A DNA stretch of 64,000 nt from Candidatus Onthovicinus excrementipullorum (GCA_018712345.1 DVHG01000016.1:1-64000), one strand, 5' to 3'. Shown: positions 44,016 to 53,085, counted from the stretch's first letter. Made by a program: numbers and translations. The notes: generated by a model from the letters alone, not told the origin.

Positions 44016-44340
44016 GCTCGCGTTGCTCAAGCGTGCCACCAGCTCTGCCAAACGGTCAAGCGTTTGGACGTCTAGAATGCTATGTAGGATTTTTACGAAC
44101 CTCTGTGTTTATGTTTAGTGTGGTAACAATATTTTACACCCTGTTCGCATGGATCCCATTTTATTTTGTGTTTTACTTGTTCAGATAATCTTCTCTCCCC
44201 TTACACAAGTAAGCCTGGTAAACGGAAAATCCTGTGGGCTGCCGCAAGATTGAGCAATCCACAGGCGTTCACCTCATCCGTCAAGGCGAACGCCATGCCA
44301 CCTTTCCCTCTGGACAAAGACAATAGAGGGCATATAACTG
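44016..44340. other. Intergenic remnant region
   Basis: A minus-strand frame directly upstream of the pseudogene reads about 37 residues (ending LVARLSNASYPPYRAAI and a stop near 44006-44010) with a coding-like look but no recognised family. A second short minus-strand frame (about 44200-44330, with GGMAFALTDEVNACGLLN) includes an imperfect dyad GCGTTC/GAACGC. Neither can be assigned; the region looks like decayed accessory DNA. Confidence 0.3.
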
Positions 44341-44372
44341 AAAGCCCCCTTTTGCAAGGGGGCCTTTTCACA
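44341..44372. terminator. Terminator before the phosphoribosyltransferase-like gene end
   Basis: GCCCCCTT/AAGGGGGC stem with a four-base loop and T tracts on both strands; it can end the minus-strand cluster. Confidence 0.75.
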
Positions 44373-44380
44373 TTCCCGAT

Positions 44381-45022
44381 TTAAAGCGCCGAATAACCGT
44401 AGCTGTTGACCAGGGCGTCAATCTTAACTCCCTGCTTGCACTGCGGGCAGTCCCGGTGCGAGTAGGTGTGGTAATTGGGGATATCCTCCGCCGTAAAAAT
44501 GGCGTGGACCCCCACACCATCCACCGATTCCTTCGCACTGAACACGGAGGAGACGCCCACGACCTTCCCGCCGTAATAATCCACGCATTCCAGCACGCGG
44601 TGCAGCGTTTTGCCGGTGGTGATGGAGGCGATCAGCAGCAGGACATTTTTCCCGTGGACCATGTGCTGAAGATTATCCCTGAAAATCATCTGACCGTTTG
44701 AATTAAACTCCGGCGGGACGATGTGGATACTCTGGTTCCTGTTGACGGACATCATATCCTCCTTGGTGAGCTCCTCCGCCAGATACGCCGCCAGAATCTC
44801 GCTGCCGTCCATACAGATGATAGTGTCCACCGGCGTGGTGCTGGCGTAGGGCTCTGCGAGCAGCCCTGCCGCATCCTTTGCCATCCGATGGCGGTGCTTG
44901 ATCTTGGTGATATCAATGTAATAATTGATATGCGAGTGGCTGGTGACGAAATGCCCGGGGACCGCCTCGATGGAGACATTGCTGTTGACGCTGCTTGTAA
45001 TTTTCAGTGCATGCCCTTCCAA
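44381..45022 (-). CDS. Phosphoribosyltransferase-like protein (PyrE-related)
   Basis: A 213-residue PRTase-fold protein: IDITKIKHRHRMAKDAAGLLAE, TIICMDGSEILAAYLAEEL and the phosphate loop ASITTGKTL. In true PRTases the loop follows an acidic pair (VEDV-like); here that position reads LIAS, so catalysis or PRPP binding may be altered. A C-terminal CPQC motif is also present. The start is taken as TTG at 45022, since AAAGGAGG lies seven bases before it and overlaps an upstream ATG. It follows a glycosyltransferase gene. Confidence 0.75.
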   Translation of the reverse strand: MEGHALKITSSVNSNVSIEAVPGHFVTSHSHINYYIDITKIKHRHRMAKDAAGLLAEPYASTTPVDTIICMDGSEILAAYLAEELTKEDMMSVNRNQSIHIVPPEFNSNGQMIFRDNLQHMVHGKNVLLLIASITTGKTLHRVLECVDYYGGKVVGVSSVFSAKESVDGVGVHAIFTAEDIPNYHTYSHRDCPQCKQGVKIDALVNSYGYSAL

Positions 45023-45039
45023 AGGACATCCTCCTTTCA

Positions 45040-46104
45040 TTATCTGCCCGCCTTGAGTCTGGCGAACAGCTTGGTATCCTTTGCCTTTACGCCGGAGATC
45101 ACCTTACCCTCCAGATACGTCAGGCCGACGTTGCCGCTCTTGATCGGAATAAGCATCAGCTTCATATACGTGGAGCGGGGCCGCGCCACACGCACGGCGC
45201 GGCGCGCGCGGTCGCTCCTGATCATCTCGCGGATCTTCTCCTTCTTTTCCCGCGCGGTGAGGGTACAGCTCGGGTTGGTGACGTTCTCCACACAGCCGAT
45301 CACGCGCTCAATATAGCGGCGCTGGAGCATTTCCTCGCTCTTTTCATCGTGAATGCCCCAGTGGTCATACAGGTCGAGCATCCAGCTGTGCTCTTCCTCG
45401 CGCTTTTCATACAGATTGGCGCGGTATTTGGCCGTCTCCGACTCGGCGCGCGCGCGGATGAAGTGGTAATACTGCTTTTCAGTCAGCACTACACGCTCCA
45501 CATCCCGAATCACGCTGAGCACAAACGGGAAATCATCCATAAAGGTGTTCGGAAATTTGAGATTATTGCGGATCAGGTATTCGGACAAAAACAGCTTGTT
45601 CCACGGCGGGTAGAGCAGGTTCTGATCGAACATCTCGTACGCGTACTCCCGGAACTCCTGCTGGGAGGCGAAAACGCGGGAGGGCAGCTTCTGATCCTGG
45701 GTGTAAAACTCCGTGTCATTGTAATAAGTATCAATATAAAAGCCGGACACGACGAGCTGGGCGCTGTTCTGCTCCGCAAGGGTATACAGATCCTCAAGCA
45801 TCGTGGGCTCCGCCCAGTCGTCGGAATCCATAAAATACATGTACTTGCCCCGGGCAATATCAATGGCCATGTTCCGTGCGCTCGGTGCACCACCGTTCTC
45901 CTTGTGGAACACGCGGATACGCTCATCCTCCTGAGCGTACGCATCGCAGATCTCACCGCTGCGGTCAGGGGTTCCGTCATCCACAATGAGGAACTCAAAC
46001 TCCCTGAGCGTCTGCGCCTGAATGCTCTCGATCGCGCGTGCCACATACTGCTCAACCTTATATACGGGCATGATGACGCTGATCTTGACTTCGTTCTCTC
46101 CCAT
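45040..46104 (-). CDS. Family 2 glycosyltransferase
   Basis: A 354-residue GT2 enzyme with a GT-A fold: ISVIMPVYKVEQYVARAIESIQAQTL, FLIVDDGTPDRSG, GAPSARNMAI and the metal-binding YFMDSDDWAEP. It transfers a sugar from a nucleotide donor during surface glycan synthesis. It is 14 bases after glf, so galactofuranose transfer is possible but unproven. AGGAGGAAG precedes the ATG. Confidence 0.92.
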   Translation of the reverse strand: MGENEVKISVIMPVYKVEQYVARAIESIQAQTLREFEFLIVDDGTPDRSGEICDAYAQEDERIRVFHKENGGAPSARNMAIDIARGKYMYFMDSDDWAEPTMLEDLYTLAEQNSAQLVVSGFYIDTYYNDTEFYTQDQKLPSRVFASQQEFREYAYEMFDQNLLYPPWNKLFLSEYLIRNNLKFPNTFMDDFPFVLSVIRDVERVVLTEKQYYHFIRARAESETAKYRANLYEKREEEHSWMLDLYDHWGIHDEKSEEMLQRRYIERVIGCVENVTNPSCTLTAREKKEKIREMIRSDRARRAVRVARPRSTYMKLMLIPIKSGNVGLTYLEGKVISGVKAKDTKLFARLKAGR

Positions 46105-46118
46105 ATCCTTCCTCCTGT

Positions 46119-47219
46119 TTAACCGAGTTCTTTTTTACACGTCTGAAGGGCGCTGAATACGACCTTATCCATATCGTAATAGCGGTACTCCGCCAGGCGG
46201 CCGCCGAAGAGCACGTTTGACTCCGCATCGGCCAGGGCCTTATATTTGGCATAAAGCGCCTGATTCTTCTCATCATTGACGGGATAATACGGCTCCATGC
46301 CCGGCTGCCACTCCGCCGGATATTCGCGGGTGATGACCGTCTTTTCCTGCGTGCCAAATTCAAAGTGCTTGTGCTCAATGATGCGGGTAAACGGCGTCTG
46401 GGCATCGGTGTAGTTGACGACGGCGTCGCCCTGATAGTTCTCCGTATCGAGCAGCTCCGTCTCAAACCGCAGGCTGCGATATTCAAGATGGCCGTAACAG
46501 TAGCCAAAATAGGCATCCACCATGCCGGTGTAGACGATCCTGTCCGCCAGAGCGGAGAGCTCATCCCGCTGCTCAAAGAAGTCACAGTTCAGCCGGACCT
46601 CAATCCCCTCCAGCAACCGGTCGATGATGACGTTGTACCCACCGATCGGAATGCCCTGATACGGGTCGTTGAAATAGTTGTTATCATAGGTAAAGCGCAC
46701 GGGGATCCTTTTAATAATAAAGGCGGGCAGATCCGTACACGCGCGGCCCCACTGCTTTTGCGTGTAGCCCTTGATGAGCTTTTCATACACGTCGCGGCCC
46801 ACCAGGGAGATGGCCTGCTCCTCCAGATTGCGCGGCTGCCCCTGAATCTCCGCGCGCTGTTTTTCAATGATCGCACGCGCCTCCTCCGGCCGCACAACTC
46901 CCCACATTCTGGAAAAGGTATTCATATTAAACGGCAGATTATAGATCTCCCCGTTAAAGTTTGCAATCGGAGAATTGGTAAACCGGTTGAACTCCGCAAA
47001 CCGGTTGACATAATCCCACACCTCGCGGTTCCCTGTATGGAAGATGTGCGCCCCATATTCATGCACATTGATGCCGGCCGTCTCCCGGCAGTGGATATTC
47101 CCGCCCGTGTGAGACCGGCGCTCAACCACCAGGCATTTTTTGCCTCGCTGTGTGGCCTCGTGCGCAAAGATGGAGCCAAACAGGCCGCTGCCCACGATCA
47201 GATAATCATACCCAGCCAT
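46119..47219 (-). CDS. glf: UDP-galactopyranose mutase
   Basis: Glf interconverts UDP-galactopyranose and UDP-galactofuranose using reduced FAD. The 366-residue protein begins with the FAD-binding YDYLIVGSGLFGSIFAHEA and has ERRSHTGGNIHC, EYGAHIFHTGNREVWDYV, and VYTGMVDAYFGYCYGHLEYRSLRFE. Length and motifs are standard. Its product would supply galactofuranose for the cell-surface glycan made by the neighbouring transferase. Confidence 0.96.
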   Translation of the reverse strand: MAGYDYLIVGSGLFGSIFAHEATQRGKKCLVVERRSHTGGNIHCRETAGINVHEYGAHIFHTGNREVWDYVNRFAEFNRFTNSPIANFNGEIYNLPFNMNTFSRMWGVVRPEEARAIIEKQRAEIQGQPRNLEEQAISLVGRDVYEKLIKGYTQKQWGRACTDLPAFIIKRIPVRFTYDNNYFNDPYQGIPIGGYNVIIDRLLEGIEVRLNCDFFEQRDELSALADRIVYTGMVDAYFGYCYGHLEYRSLRFETELLDTENYQGDAVVNYTDAQTPFTRIIEHKHFEFGTQEKTVITREYPAEWQPGMEPYYPVNDEKNQALYAKYKALADAESNVLFGGRLAEYRYYDMDKVVFSALQTCKKELG

Positions 47220-47243
47220 GTAATTTCTCCTTCCTGTTGATGG

Positions 47244-48224
47244 TCAGATCACCAGCCAGGGGTTGTCCTCTCCCCGGCAAAAGGCCGCGCAGCTCTCCAC
47301 GGAATATTCCACCATATCGCGTACGGCGTGCTCCGTATAGAAGGCTGTGTGCGGCGTGACGAATGTATTTGGAAAAGAGCGCAGGATCGCAAGCTCCCTG
47401 TTTTTCAGATTGACACATTTGAGATCGTTGTAATACAGGCCCGCCTCGTCCTCGACGACATCCAGCGCGGCGGAGCCGACTCTGCCGTCCTCCAGCGCCT
47501 CAATCAGCGCCTGTGAATCGATCAGGGAGCCACGCGCCGTGTTTACGATGCAGACCCCACGCTTCATCCTGCCGATGCTCTCCCGCCCGATCATGTGGTA
47601 GTTCTCGGCCGTGGCCGGCATGTGGAGGGTGATGACGTCGCTATGGCGGTAGAGTTCCTCCAGCGGGACATATTCAGCCGCCAGGCGTACCTGATCATTT
47701 TCATGCAGGTCGCAGGCGAGCACCCTGCACCCAAATCCCGCCAGACGGCGGACAACACAGGATCCGATGCGCCCCGTCCCGATGACGCCGACCGTCAGAT
47801 CGCGCAGCTCCCTGCCGCGCACACCGCCAAGGGAAAAATCCTGCCCCTGCGCACGGATCACAATGGCCTTCAGCTTGCGCACGGCAATCAGGATCATCAT
47901 CACGGCATAGTCAGCCACGCTGTCCGGCGAATAGCTGACATTGCCGATGTGCATCCCGATCTCCCGCGCGTGGGCGACATCGATATGGTCGTAGCCGACC
48001 GTGCGGGTGGAAATATACCGCACCCCCACGGAATAAAACGCGTCCAGGAGCTTGGCGGAGATCGGCGTGGTGATGACACTCAGCGCCCGGCACCCCTCCG
48101 CCGCCCGATAGTTGGACAGATCCGGCACCGCGCCGCACGCCACAAGCTGCACGCCGCACCGCGACGCCGCCCGGTCAAAAAAATCGCGCTCATCTTTCCG
48201 TCCGCTGTAAACGCCAATTTTCAT
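47244..48224 (-). CDS. D-2-hydroxyacid dehydrogenase (VanH/D-lactate dehydrogenase type)
   Basis: A 326-residue NAD-dependent dehydrogenase. It has the NAD-binding VGVIGTGRIGSCVVRRLAGFGCRVLACD, the catalytic Arg in VNTARGSLID, Glu in DVVEDEAGLYY and His in VTPHTAFYT. The GVRYISTRTVGYDHIDV segment and overall pattern resemble the VanH/LdhD branch that reduces pyruvate to D-lactate. No D-Ala-D-Lac ligase (VanA) or VanX is nearby, so glycopeptide resistance is not supported. The ATG at 48224 starts the domain properly. Confidence 0.92.
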   Translation of the reverse strand: MKIGVYSGRKDERDFFDRAASRCGVQLVACGAVPDLSNYRAAEGCRALSVITTPISAKLLDAFYSVGVRYISTRTVGYDHIDVAHAREIGMHIGNVSYSPDSVADYAVMMILIAVRKLKAIVIRAQGQDFSLGGVRGRELRDLTVGVIGTGRIGSCVVRRLAGFGCRVLACDLHENDQVRLAAEYVPLEELYRHSDVITLHMPATAENYHMIGRESIGRMKRGVCIVNTARGSLIDSQALIEALEDGRVGSAALDVVEDEAGLYYNDLKCVNLKNRELAILRSFPNTFVTPHTAFYTEHAVRDMVEYSVESCAAFCRGEDNPWLVI

Positions 48225-48302
48225 CCTGAAAAAGCTCACCCGCCGTATATATGCTAATGATAATAAGCTTATTTTACCATAAAACATCCATAAATTAAAG
48301 CC

Positions 48303-48800
48303 CTATAAAGATTTTATATAGGCGGCGATACTGTCCGCACCCGCACAGTCAAAAAATGCCTGGTGCACGCGCAGCTTTTTCCGCTCCCCTTTATTATCCT
48401 CCAGCATCAGATAATTTATCAGGAATTTGTGGTACCAGTGCATTTTTTTATAGCAGATGCCGCCCCGCAGGTAGAACACCCGCAGCGGAGCCGGCGCGCT
48501 GAAATTACAGTCGATAATATCGGAAAGCCGCGAAGTCCCCGCGTATTCCCCCGCTCCGGTTACAAACGCGACAAGCCGCCTCCCGGCAAACCAGTCCGCG
48601 TGTGCGGCAAGCTTTCCAGCCCCCGCGACGGCCCCGCCGCAGAGCCATCCGCCGAAGACGACTGTGCGCACCCCGGAGAGCTCCTCGCGCTTCAACTTGC
48701 AGATATCCACCGCCTCACATCCGAGCTTTTTAGCTATGTACTGCGCATATGACCGCGTATTTCCATAGGCTGAGGCGTATACAACGAGCTCCTCTCCCAT
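48303..48800 (-). CDS. Flavodoxin-domain protein
   Basis: A 165-residue flavodoxin-fold protein. It begins ELVVYASAYGNTRSYAQYIAKKLG, which contains the FMN phosphate loop, followed by TVVFGGWLCGGAVAG and a C-terminal helical part (KKMHWYHKFLINYLML). It resembles HemG-like or DUF-type flavodoxins in Clostridia; electron partners are not evident. The ATG at 48800 is preferred over the upstream ATG at 48833. It lies 78 bases upstream of the dehydrogenase on the same strand. Confidence 0.8.
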   Translation of the reverse strand: MGEELVVYASAYGNTRSYAQYIAKKLGCEAVDICKLKREELSGVRTVVFGGWLCGGAVAGAGKLAAHADWFAGRRLVAFVTGAGEYAGTSRLSDIIDCNFSAPAPLRVFYLRGGICYKKMHWYHKFLINYLMLEDNKGERKKLRVHQAFFDCAGADSIAAYIKSL

Positions 48801-48855
48801 ATCATCCACCCCCGTACCCTCCATGTTATGCACGAGGGGACGAACCGGTTATTTC

Positions 48856-48895
48856 CTTGCGTTCACGCATATCATCTGATATAATATTATTTATA
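48856..48895 (+). promoter_or_regulatory. Promoter and leader of metA
   Basis: TTGCGT and TATAAT are separated by 17 bases within this interval. The roughly 100-base leader that follows has two short hairpins (ACAGC/GCTGT and CCCTTGG/CCAGGG) before GGGGGGATC and the start, but does not match a SAM riboswitch I know. Confidence 0.55.
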
Positions 48896-48999
48896 TGATT
48901 AAACGGTGAACAGCAAAAAGCATGGCTGTTACCCTTGGATCGCCAGGGCTCTATTCGCCGCTTGATATGATAAAAACGGACAAAAAGGGGGGATCTTTC

Positions 49000-49914
49000 A
49001 TGCCGATCCGGATCGACGACGAGCTGCCTGCAAAACACGAGCTGGAGCTGGAGAACATCTTTGTTATGGGGCTTGAGCGCGCCGACATGCAGGATATCCG
49101 GCCGCTGCGCATCGTGCTGCTGAACCTGATGCCTACCAAGCAGACGACTGAGACACAGATCCTCCGGCTACTGGGAAACACACCTCTCCAGGTGGATATC
49201 GAACTGCTCCAGATGGCGACGCACCGGTCAAAAAACACCTCCCCGGAGCATATGCTCAAGTTTTACAAGACGTTTGATGACATCAAATATGAAAAATTTG
49301 ACGGGATGATCGTCACCGGCGCCCCGGTGGAGCAGCTTGAATTTGAACAGGTGGATTACTGGCCAGAGCTGTGCGAGATCTTTGAATGGTCCAAGACGAA
49401 TGTATACTCCACCTTCCACATCTGCTGGGGGGCGCAGGCCGGGCTTTATTACCGGTACGGGGTACCCAAATATCCGCTGCGGGAAAAGCTGTTCGGCGTG
49501 TTTGAGCACTATCCGCTCGATCTCAACCATCCGCTCATGCGCGGCTTTGACGACATTTTTCTGGCGCCGCACTCCCGCCACACACAGACGCGCCGCTCCG
49601 ATATTGCGCTCGTAAAGGATCTCCAGATCCTCTCCTACTCTGATCTGGCAGGGGTCCACCTGATTTCCGACATGGACTGCCGCAACTTTTTCACCACCGG
49701 GCATCTGGAGTATGACCGCAACACGCTGGCCAACGAGTATTTCCGGGACCTGCGCCGCGGACTCAAAATTAAAATCCCCTATAACTACTTCCCGGAAAAC
49801 GATATCAACCGCGTGCCGCCGCTCAAATGGCGCGGCACGGCCAGCCTGCTGTTTGCCAACTGGCTCAACTATTTTGTCTATCAAAAAACGCCGTACGATC
49901 TGGCGAATCTGTAA
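49000..49914 (+). CDS. metAA: Homoserine O-acetyltransferase (MetA family)
   Basis: A 304-residue MetA/HTS-family enzyme that activates homoserine for methionine synthesis. It has [21 protein letters not shown], the catalytic Cys in [13 protein letters not shown], and the His/Glu pair in FTTGHLEYD. The acyl-CoA selector segment reads [15 protein letters not shown]; Glu at the selector position is known to favour acetyl-CoA over succinyl-CoA (Gly in E. coli MetA). Thus O-acetyl transfer is predicted. The ATG at 49000 follows GGGGGG; the longer frame is rejected. Confidence 0.92.
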   Translation: MPIRIDDELPAKHELELENIFVMGLERADMQDIRPLRIVLLNLMPTKQTTETQILRLLGNTPLQVDIELLQMATHRSKNTSPEHMLKFYKTFDDIKYEKFDGMIVTGAPVEQLEFEQVDYWPELCEIFEWSKTNVYSTFHICWGAQAGLYYRYGVPKYPLREKLFGVFEHYPLDLNHPLMRGFDDIFLAPHSRHTQTRRSDIALVKDLQILSYSDLAGVHLISDMDCRNFFTTGHLEYDRNTLANEYFRDLRRGLKIKIPYNYFPENDINRVPPLKWRGTASLLFANWLNYFVYQKTPYDLANL

Positions 49915-49930
49915 ACCGGGGCATATTAAC

Positions 49931-49965
49931 GAGGGTGGGCGCTTTTCAGCGCCCACCCCTATTTT
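49931..49965. terminator. Terminator between metA and sigF
   Basis: GGGTGGGCGC/GCGCCCACCC stem with a short loop and a T-rich tail on the plus strand; it may also serve the converging spoIIA operon. Confidence 0.8.
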
Positions 49966-49987
49966 TGGCCCGTATTGTAAGAATCCT

Positions 49988-50650
49988 TCACCCCGTCAGG
50001 CTTTTGCGCATGCGCAGCAGGATCTCCTTTTCCCGCCGGGAGACCTGCACCTGCGACATGTGAAGCGCATCAGCCGTTTTGACCTGTGTGAGCCCCTGGA
50101 AATAGCGCAGCTCAATCAGCCTGCGGTCGCGCTCCGGCATCTGCCGCATTACCTCCCGCAGGGCAATCTTATCTGAGAGCGCCTCGTCCGCCGACTCCAC
50201 CGGCACATCCAGCTGCCGCTCCTCCCCCTCTTCATCTGCCGTGAGGGAGAGCACCGGCATACCGGCCGCGAGCGCCTGCGCCGCCTGTGTACGTTCCAGC
50301 CCGAGGGCTTCGGCGATCTCCCCGATCGTCGGTTCCCGCCCGAGTTCCTCGGCCAGTTCACTGCGCGCATGCAGCACGGCCCGTGCCCGCTCCTTCATCG
50401 CACGGCCCACCTTGATCGCTCCGCCGTCGCGGAACATGCGGCGGATCTCGCCGAGGATTACGGGCACCGCGTAGGTCGAAAAGGCGAACCCCCGCCCGGG
50501 GTCATAGCCGTCCGCCGCTTTAATCAGGCCGATGCAACCCGCCTGGAACATGTCCTCATACTCGATCCCGCGGCCGCGGAACCTGTTGGCACACGCGTGT
50601 ACAAGGCCCAGATTCTCCTCGATCAGCTCCTCCCGGCGCTTATCATCCAT
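49988..50650 (-). CDS. sigF: Sporulation sigma factor F
   Basis: A 220-residue sigma-70 factor of the SigF/SigG group: region 2 LGLVHACANRFRGRGIEYEDMFQAGCIGLIKAADGYDPGRGFAFSTYAVPVILGEIRR and region 4 PERDRRLIELRYFQGLTQVKTADALHMSQVQVSRREKEIL. The spoIIAA-spoIIAB-sigF order identifies it as SigF, the first forespore-specific factor. It overlaps spoIIAB by eight bases. It is shorter at the N-terminus than the Bacillus protein. Confidence 0.95.
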   Translation of the reverse strand: MDDKRREELIEENLGLVHACANRFRGRGIEYEDMFQAGCIGLIKAADGYDPGRGFAFSTYAVPVILGEIRRMFRDGGAIKVGRAMKERARAVLHARSELAEELGREPTIGEIAEALGLERTQAAQALAAGMPVLSLTADEEGEERQLDVPVESADEALSDKIALREVMRQMPERDRRLIELRYFQGLTQVKTADALHMSQVQVSRREKEILLRMRKSLTG

Positions 50651-51086
50651 GGCATTCCTGCCGTCCCCGGATGCGTTTTTCGATCACGACGCTCGTCCCC
50701 TTTCCGGGCGTGGACCGGACACGTACCCGGTCGGAAAAGCTCTCCATCACGGTGAATCCGAGCCCTGAGCGCTCCCCGCCGAGTGTGGTGTACAGCGGCT
50801 CCATCGCCTTATGTACGTCCGGAATCCCACAGCCGCGGTCCCGGATCCTGACCCGGACCAATCCGCCGTCACAGATCGCGGCAGTGATATAGATCAGCCC
50901 CACCCGCTCCCGATAGGCGTGGACGATGCAGTTGGTTACCGCCTCGCTGACAGCAGTCTTAATATCATTGATCTCCTCCACCGTAGGGTCGAGCTGCGCG
51001 GCAAAGGCGGCCACTGCCGTGCGCGCAAAGCTCTCATTCACTGAGCGGCTCTCCAGTGTCATTTTCATCTCATTAATCGGTCTCAT
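50643..51086 (-). CDS. spoIIAB: Anti-sigma F factor SpoIIAB
   Basis: A 147-residue GHKL kinase that binds and inhibits SigF and phosphorylates SpoIIAA. Motifs are DIKTAVSEAVTNCIVHAYRE (N box), IRDRGCGIPD (G1) and ERSGLGFTVMESF (G2/G3). It overlaps spoIIAA by 14 bases and sigF by eight. GGGGAGGAG precedes the ATG. Confidence 0.96.
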   Translation of the reverse strand: MRPINEMKMTLESRSVNESFARTAVAAFAAQLDPTVEEINDIKTAVSEAVTNCIVHAYRERVGLIYITAAICDGGLVRVRIRDRGCGIPDVHKAMEPLYTTLGGERSGLGFTVMESFSDRVRVRSTPGKGTSVVIEKRIRGRQECHG

Positions 51087-51408
51087 CCTTATCTCCTCCC
51101 CGTCTGCTAATCTGCATCAATTTTGAAAGTCCGGACAACTGCATTACTTTATAGGCGCTGTCGGACAGATTGCACACCCGGACATTTCCGCCATAGTCCC
51201 GCACGATCCTGTACCGACCCATCACGAGGCCCACGCCGGAGCTGTCCATAAATGTGACATTGTAAAAATCGAGCCGCACCTCCCGCGGGCGCGTACTGCG
51301 GATCACCTCATCGATCTGCCCGCGCAGGGCCGGCGCTGTGTGATGATCGATCTCCCCGTCTATGTAGGCGGTCAGGATCCCATTGCCGCTGTTGATCTGT
51401 ACTCCCAT
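51073..51408 (-). CDS. spoIIAA: Anti-sigma F factor antagonist SpoIIAA
   Basis: A 111-residue STAS-domain protein. The phosphorylated Ser is in NVTFMDSSGVGLVMGRYR. When dephosphorylated it releases SigF from SpoIIAB in the forespore. The ATG at 51408 after GGAGGG is the family start; the longer frame is rejected. First gene of the spoIIA operon, presumably controlled by SigH and Spo0A, though no clear promoter match was found. Confidence 0.95.
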   Translation of the reverse strand: MGVQINSGNGILTAYIDGEIDHHTAPALRGQIDEVIRSTRPREVRLDFYNVTFMDSSGVGLVMGRYRIVRDYGGNVRVCNLSDSAYKVMQLSGLSKLMQISRRGGDKDETD

Positions 51409-51515
51409 ATTTTTCCCTCCATTGATTGTGATTCCGGATAGTTTGTCCGTTTTTTGGAAAATTATACATCCGGCCGCGCGTTCAAGCGAACGCCTGAACA
51501 GCCTGAAAGGCGTAA

Positions 51516-51560
51516 TAAAAAAACGGCAGCCCATATCCTCCATGATACAGGCTGCCGTCT
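51516..51560 (-). terminator. Terminator of the MBOAT/DHHW operon
   Basis: ACGGCAGCC/GGCTGCCGT arms with a long loop and seven Ts on the minus strand. Confidence 0.75.
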
Positions 51561-51595
51561 GATTATTTTGTCAGAATCGCGCAGGGAATGAAATT

Positions 51596-53074
51596 TTAAG
51601 AACCAATCAGCTTGTTGAGCGCGTCCATATAGGTGCTGTTGCCCGTGATGAGCGTATAATTGATCGCCAGAACCTCCTGAACACCTTGCTTGCTGACGAA
51701 ATCCGGCAGATTCATATCAATCTTGCGCGGATCAATGACGTAGATGGTCTCATAGCTGTCCACCAGGAAGGGGACCAGCGCATTGCCGTAAGACTCCTTG
51801 ATGACCAGAATGCTGCGGCCGTTCTTATTCTGCGTACTGATCTTTGCCAGCGGAGTATCTCCCTGAATGAACGTCAGGTACTTGTTGCTGTTGGAAACCT
51901 CCGGCGTGATGATGCGCAGGTTCCGCCCGTCCGTCATATCGGCCGTGCTGTAATACTGGCCTGTGGCCTCCGTCTGCGGCCAGAAGTACTCGACGTAATC
52001 GGGATTCCTCTTGAGCACCTCGGCGTTCGTATAACCGTACATGGTCCCCACAAAGCCGTCAATCCGGCCGCTCTGGTATGTGTTGAGCGGCTTGACGGAA
52101 AAGCCCGCCGCCTCGGCAAGCGCCGTGTAGCCATAGTAGGCGCCGCGCGCCGTCCAGTGGTGATCGGTGCGGAAATAGAGATAGTCATTGATGTGTGCCT
52201 TGATCTTGGAATAGGCATCCACGCATATGACCTTATCGCTCATCTGGTCATAGGCAAGCTGAATACCGTACTCCTGGGAGTGATTGGCCGCATGATACTC
52301 CTCCGGCCCATAGAACTCGATGGAGGTCGGCACAAGCATATTGTAGACCTTTGTGTTTGGCAGGCGATCCGCCAGGCGGTTGATTGTGTCGGCGTAGGCC
52401 TTGATCTGCTTCTTATTGGCCGCGTACATCTCCATGGCGCGGTTGCCCTGAATCACGATATACCCGCTGGTAGTGACCGGCTGCTGAGCCTGTGTGGTCG
52501 CTTCCGTACTGACCTCCTGCTGTGTCTCAGGAGCGGTCGTCGATTCCTGAGAGGCGGGCTCGTCGGTCAGCGCCTCCCCGGCGAAGTCATCCTTGTTGTC
52601 CTTCCCGACGAGGACAATTCCGTCGGAACCGGAGAGCTTTGTAAAGATCGATTCAAAGAAGTTGTTCACACTCAGGAAGAAATCGCGCAGCGGAAAGGTG
52701 TCCGCATAGTACTCCTCAAAATCCTTGGTATAGGAGCCGTTAAAAAGCGCAGATGCCGTCAGTTCCGGCCGCGTTTTCAGGTTCCGCTTTTCCACCTCGG
52801 ATACAGTGGCATCCACATCGCACATACTGTACACGCCGAAGACATACAGCGGCAGGATGAACAGCGCGATGGCCGACGCCATCAGAGCCCGCAGGCCCCG
52901 CCTGCCCCCGGAGCTGGACGCCTTCCGACTGCCCCGGACAGGGCGATTCATATTCCCCACCCGCATATGGACCATATCCCGATCGCTGTTGACGGCGGTC
53001 ATAGGGGTGCGGCGCTCGCTCTGGCGGCCGGTGTTATATGTTTTAATCCGTTGATTTCTGTTGTTCTTTTTCAT
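51596..53074 (-). CDS. DHHW family (AlgX/AlgJ-like) surface O-acylation protein
   Basis: A 492-residue protein with a long basic N-terminal cytoplasmic segment (1-60), one membrane helix (about 63-84), a Thr/Gln/Ser-rich linker (about 170-200), and a SGNH-like extracytoplasmic domain with the hallmark FRTDHHWTARGAYYGY. DHHW proteins work with MBOAT acyltransferases to O-acetylate polysaccharides outside the cell. The gene follows the MBOAT gene by 11 bases, which fits such a pair. Target glycan unknown. Confidence 0.9.
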   Translation of the reverse strand: MKKNNRNQRIKTYNTGRQSERRTPMTAVNSDRDMVHMRVGNMNRPVRGSRKASSSGGRRGLRALMASAIALFILPLYVFGVYSMCDVDATVSEVEKRNLKTRPELTASALFNGSYTKDFEEYYADTFPLRDFFLSVNNFFESIFTKLSGSDGIVLVGKDNKDDFAGEALTDEPASQESTTAPETQQEVSTEATTQAQQPVTTSGYIVIQGNRAMEMYAANKKQIKAYADTINRLADRLPNTKVYNMLVPTSIEFYGPEEYHAANHSQEYGIQLAYDQMSDKVICVDAYSKIKAHINDYLYFRTDHHWTARGAYYGYTALAEAAGFSVKPLNTYQSGRIDGFVGTMYGYTNAEVLKRNPDYVEYFWPQTEATGQYYSTADMTDGRNLRIITPEVSNSNKYLTFIQGDTPLAKISTQNKNGRSILVIKESYGNALVPFLVDSYETIYVIDPRKIDMNLPDFVSKQGVQEVLAINYTLITGNSTYMDALNKLIGS

Positions 53075-53085
53075 GATACAGCGCC

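Noticed and set aside
45007..46122. Plus-strand frame of 371 codons opposite the glycosyltransferase
   Set aside because: Shadow of a GT2 gene with intact DxD motif.
47244..48224. Vancomycin-resistance (VanHAX) operon
   Set aside because: Only the VanH-like dehydrogenase and a broken relative are seen; neither VanA/B ligase nor VanX is present.
51470..51500. Operator from the CGTTC/GAACG dyad upstream of spoIIAA
   Set aside because: The arms are only five bases and no SigH or Spo0A consensus could be matched with confidence.
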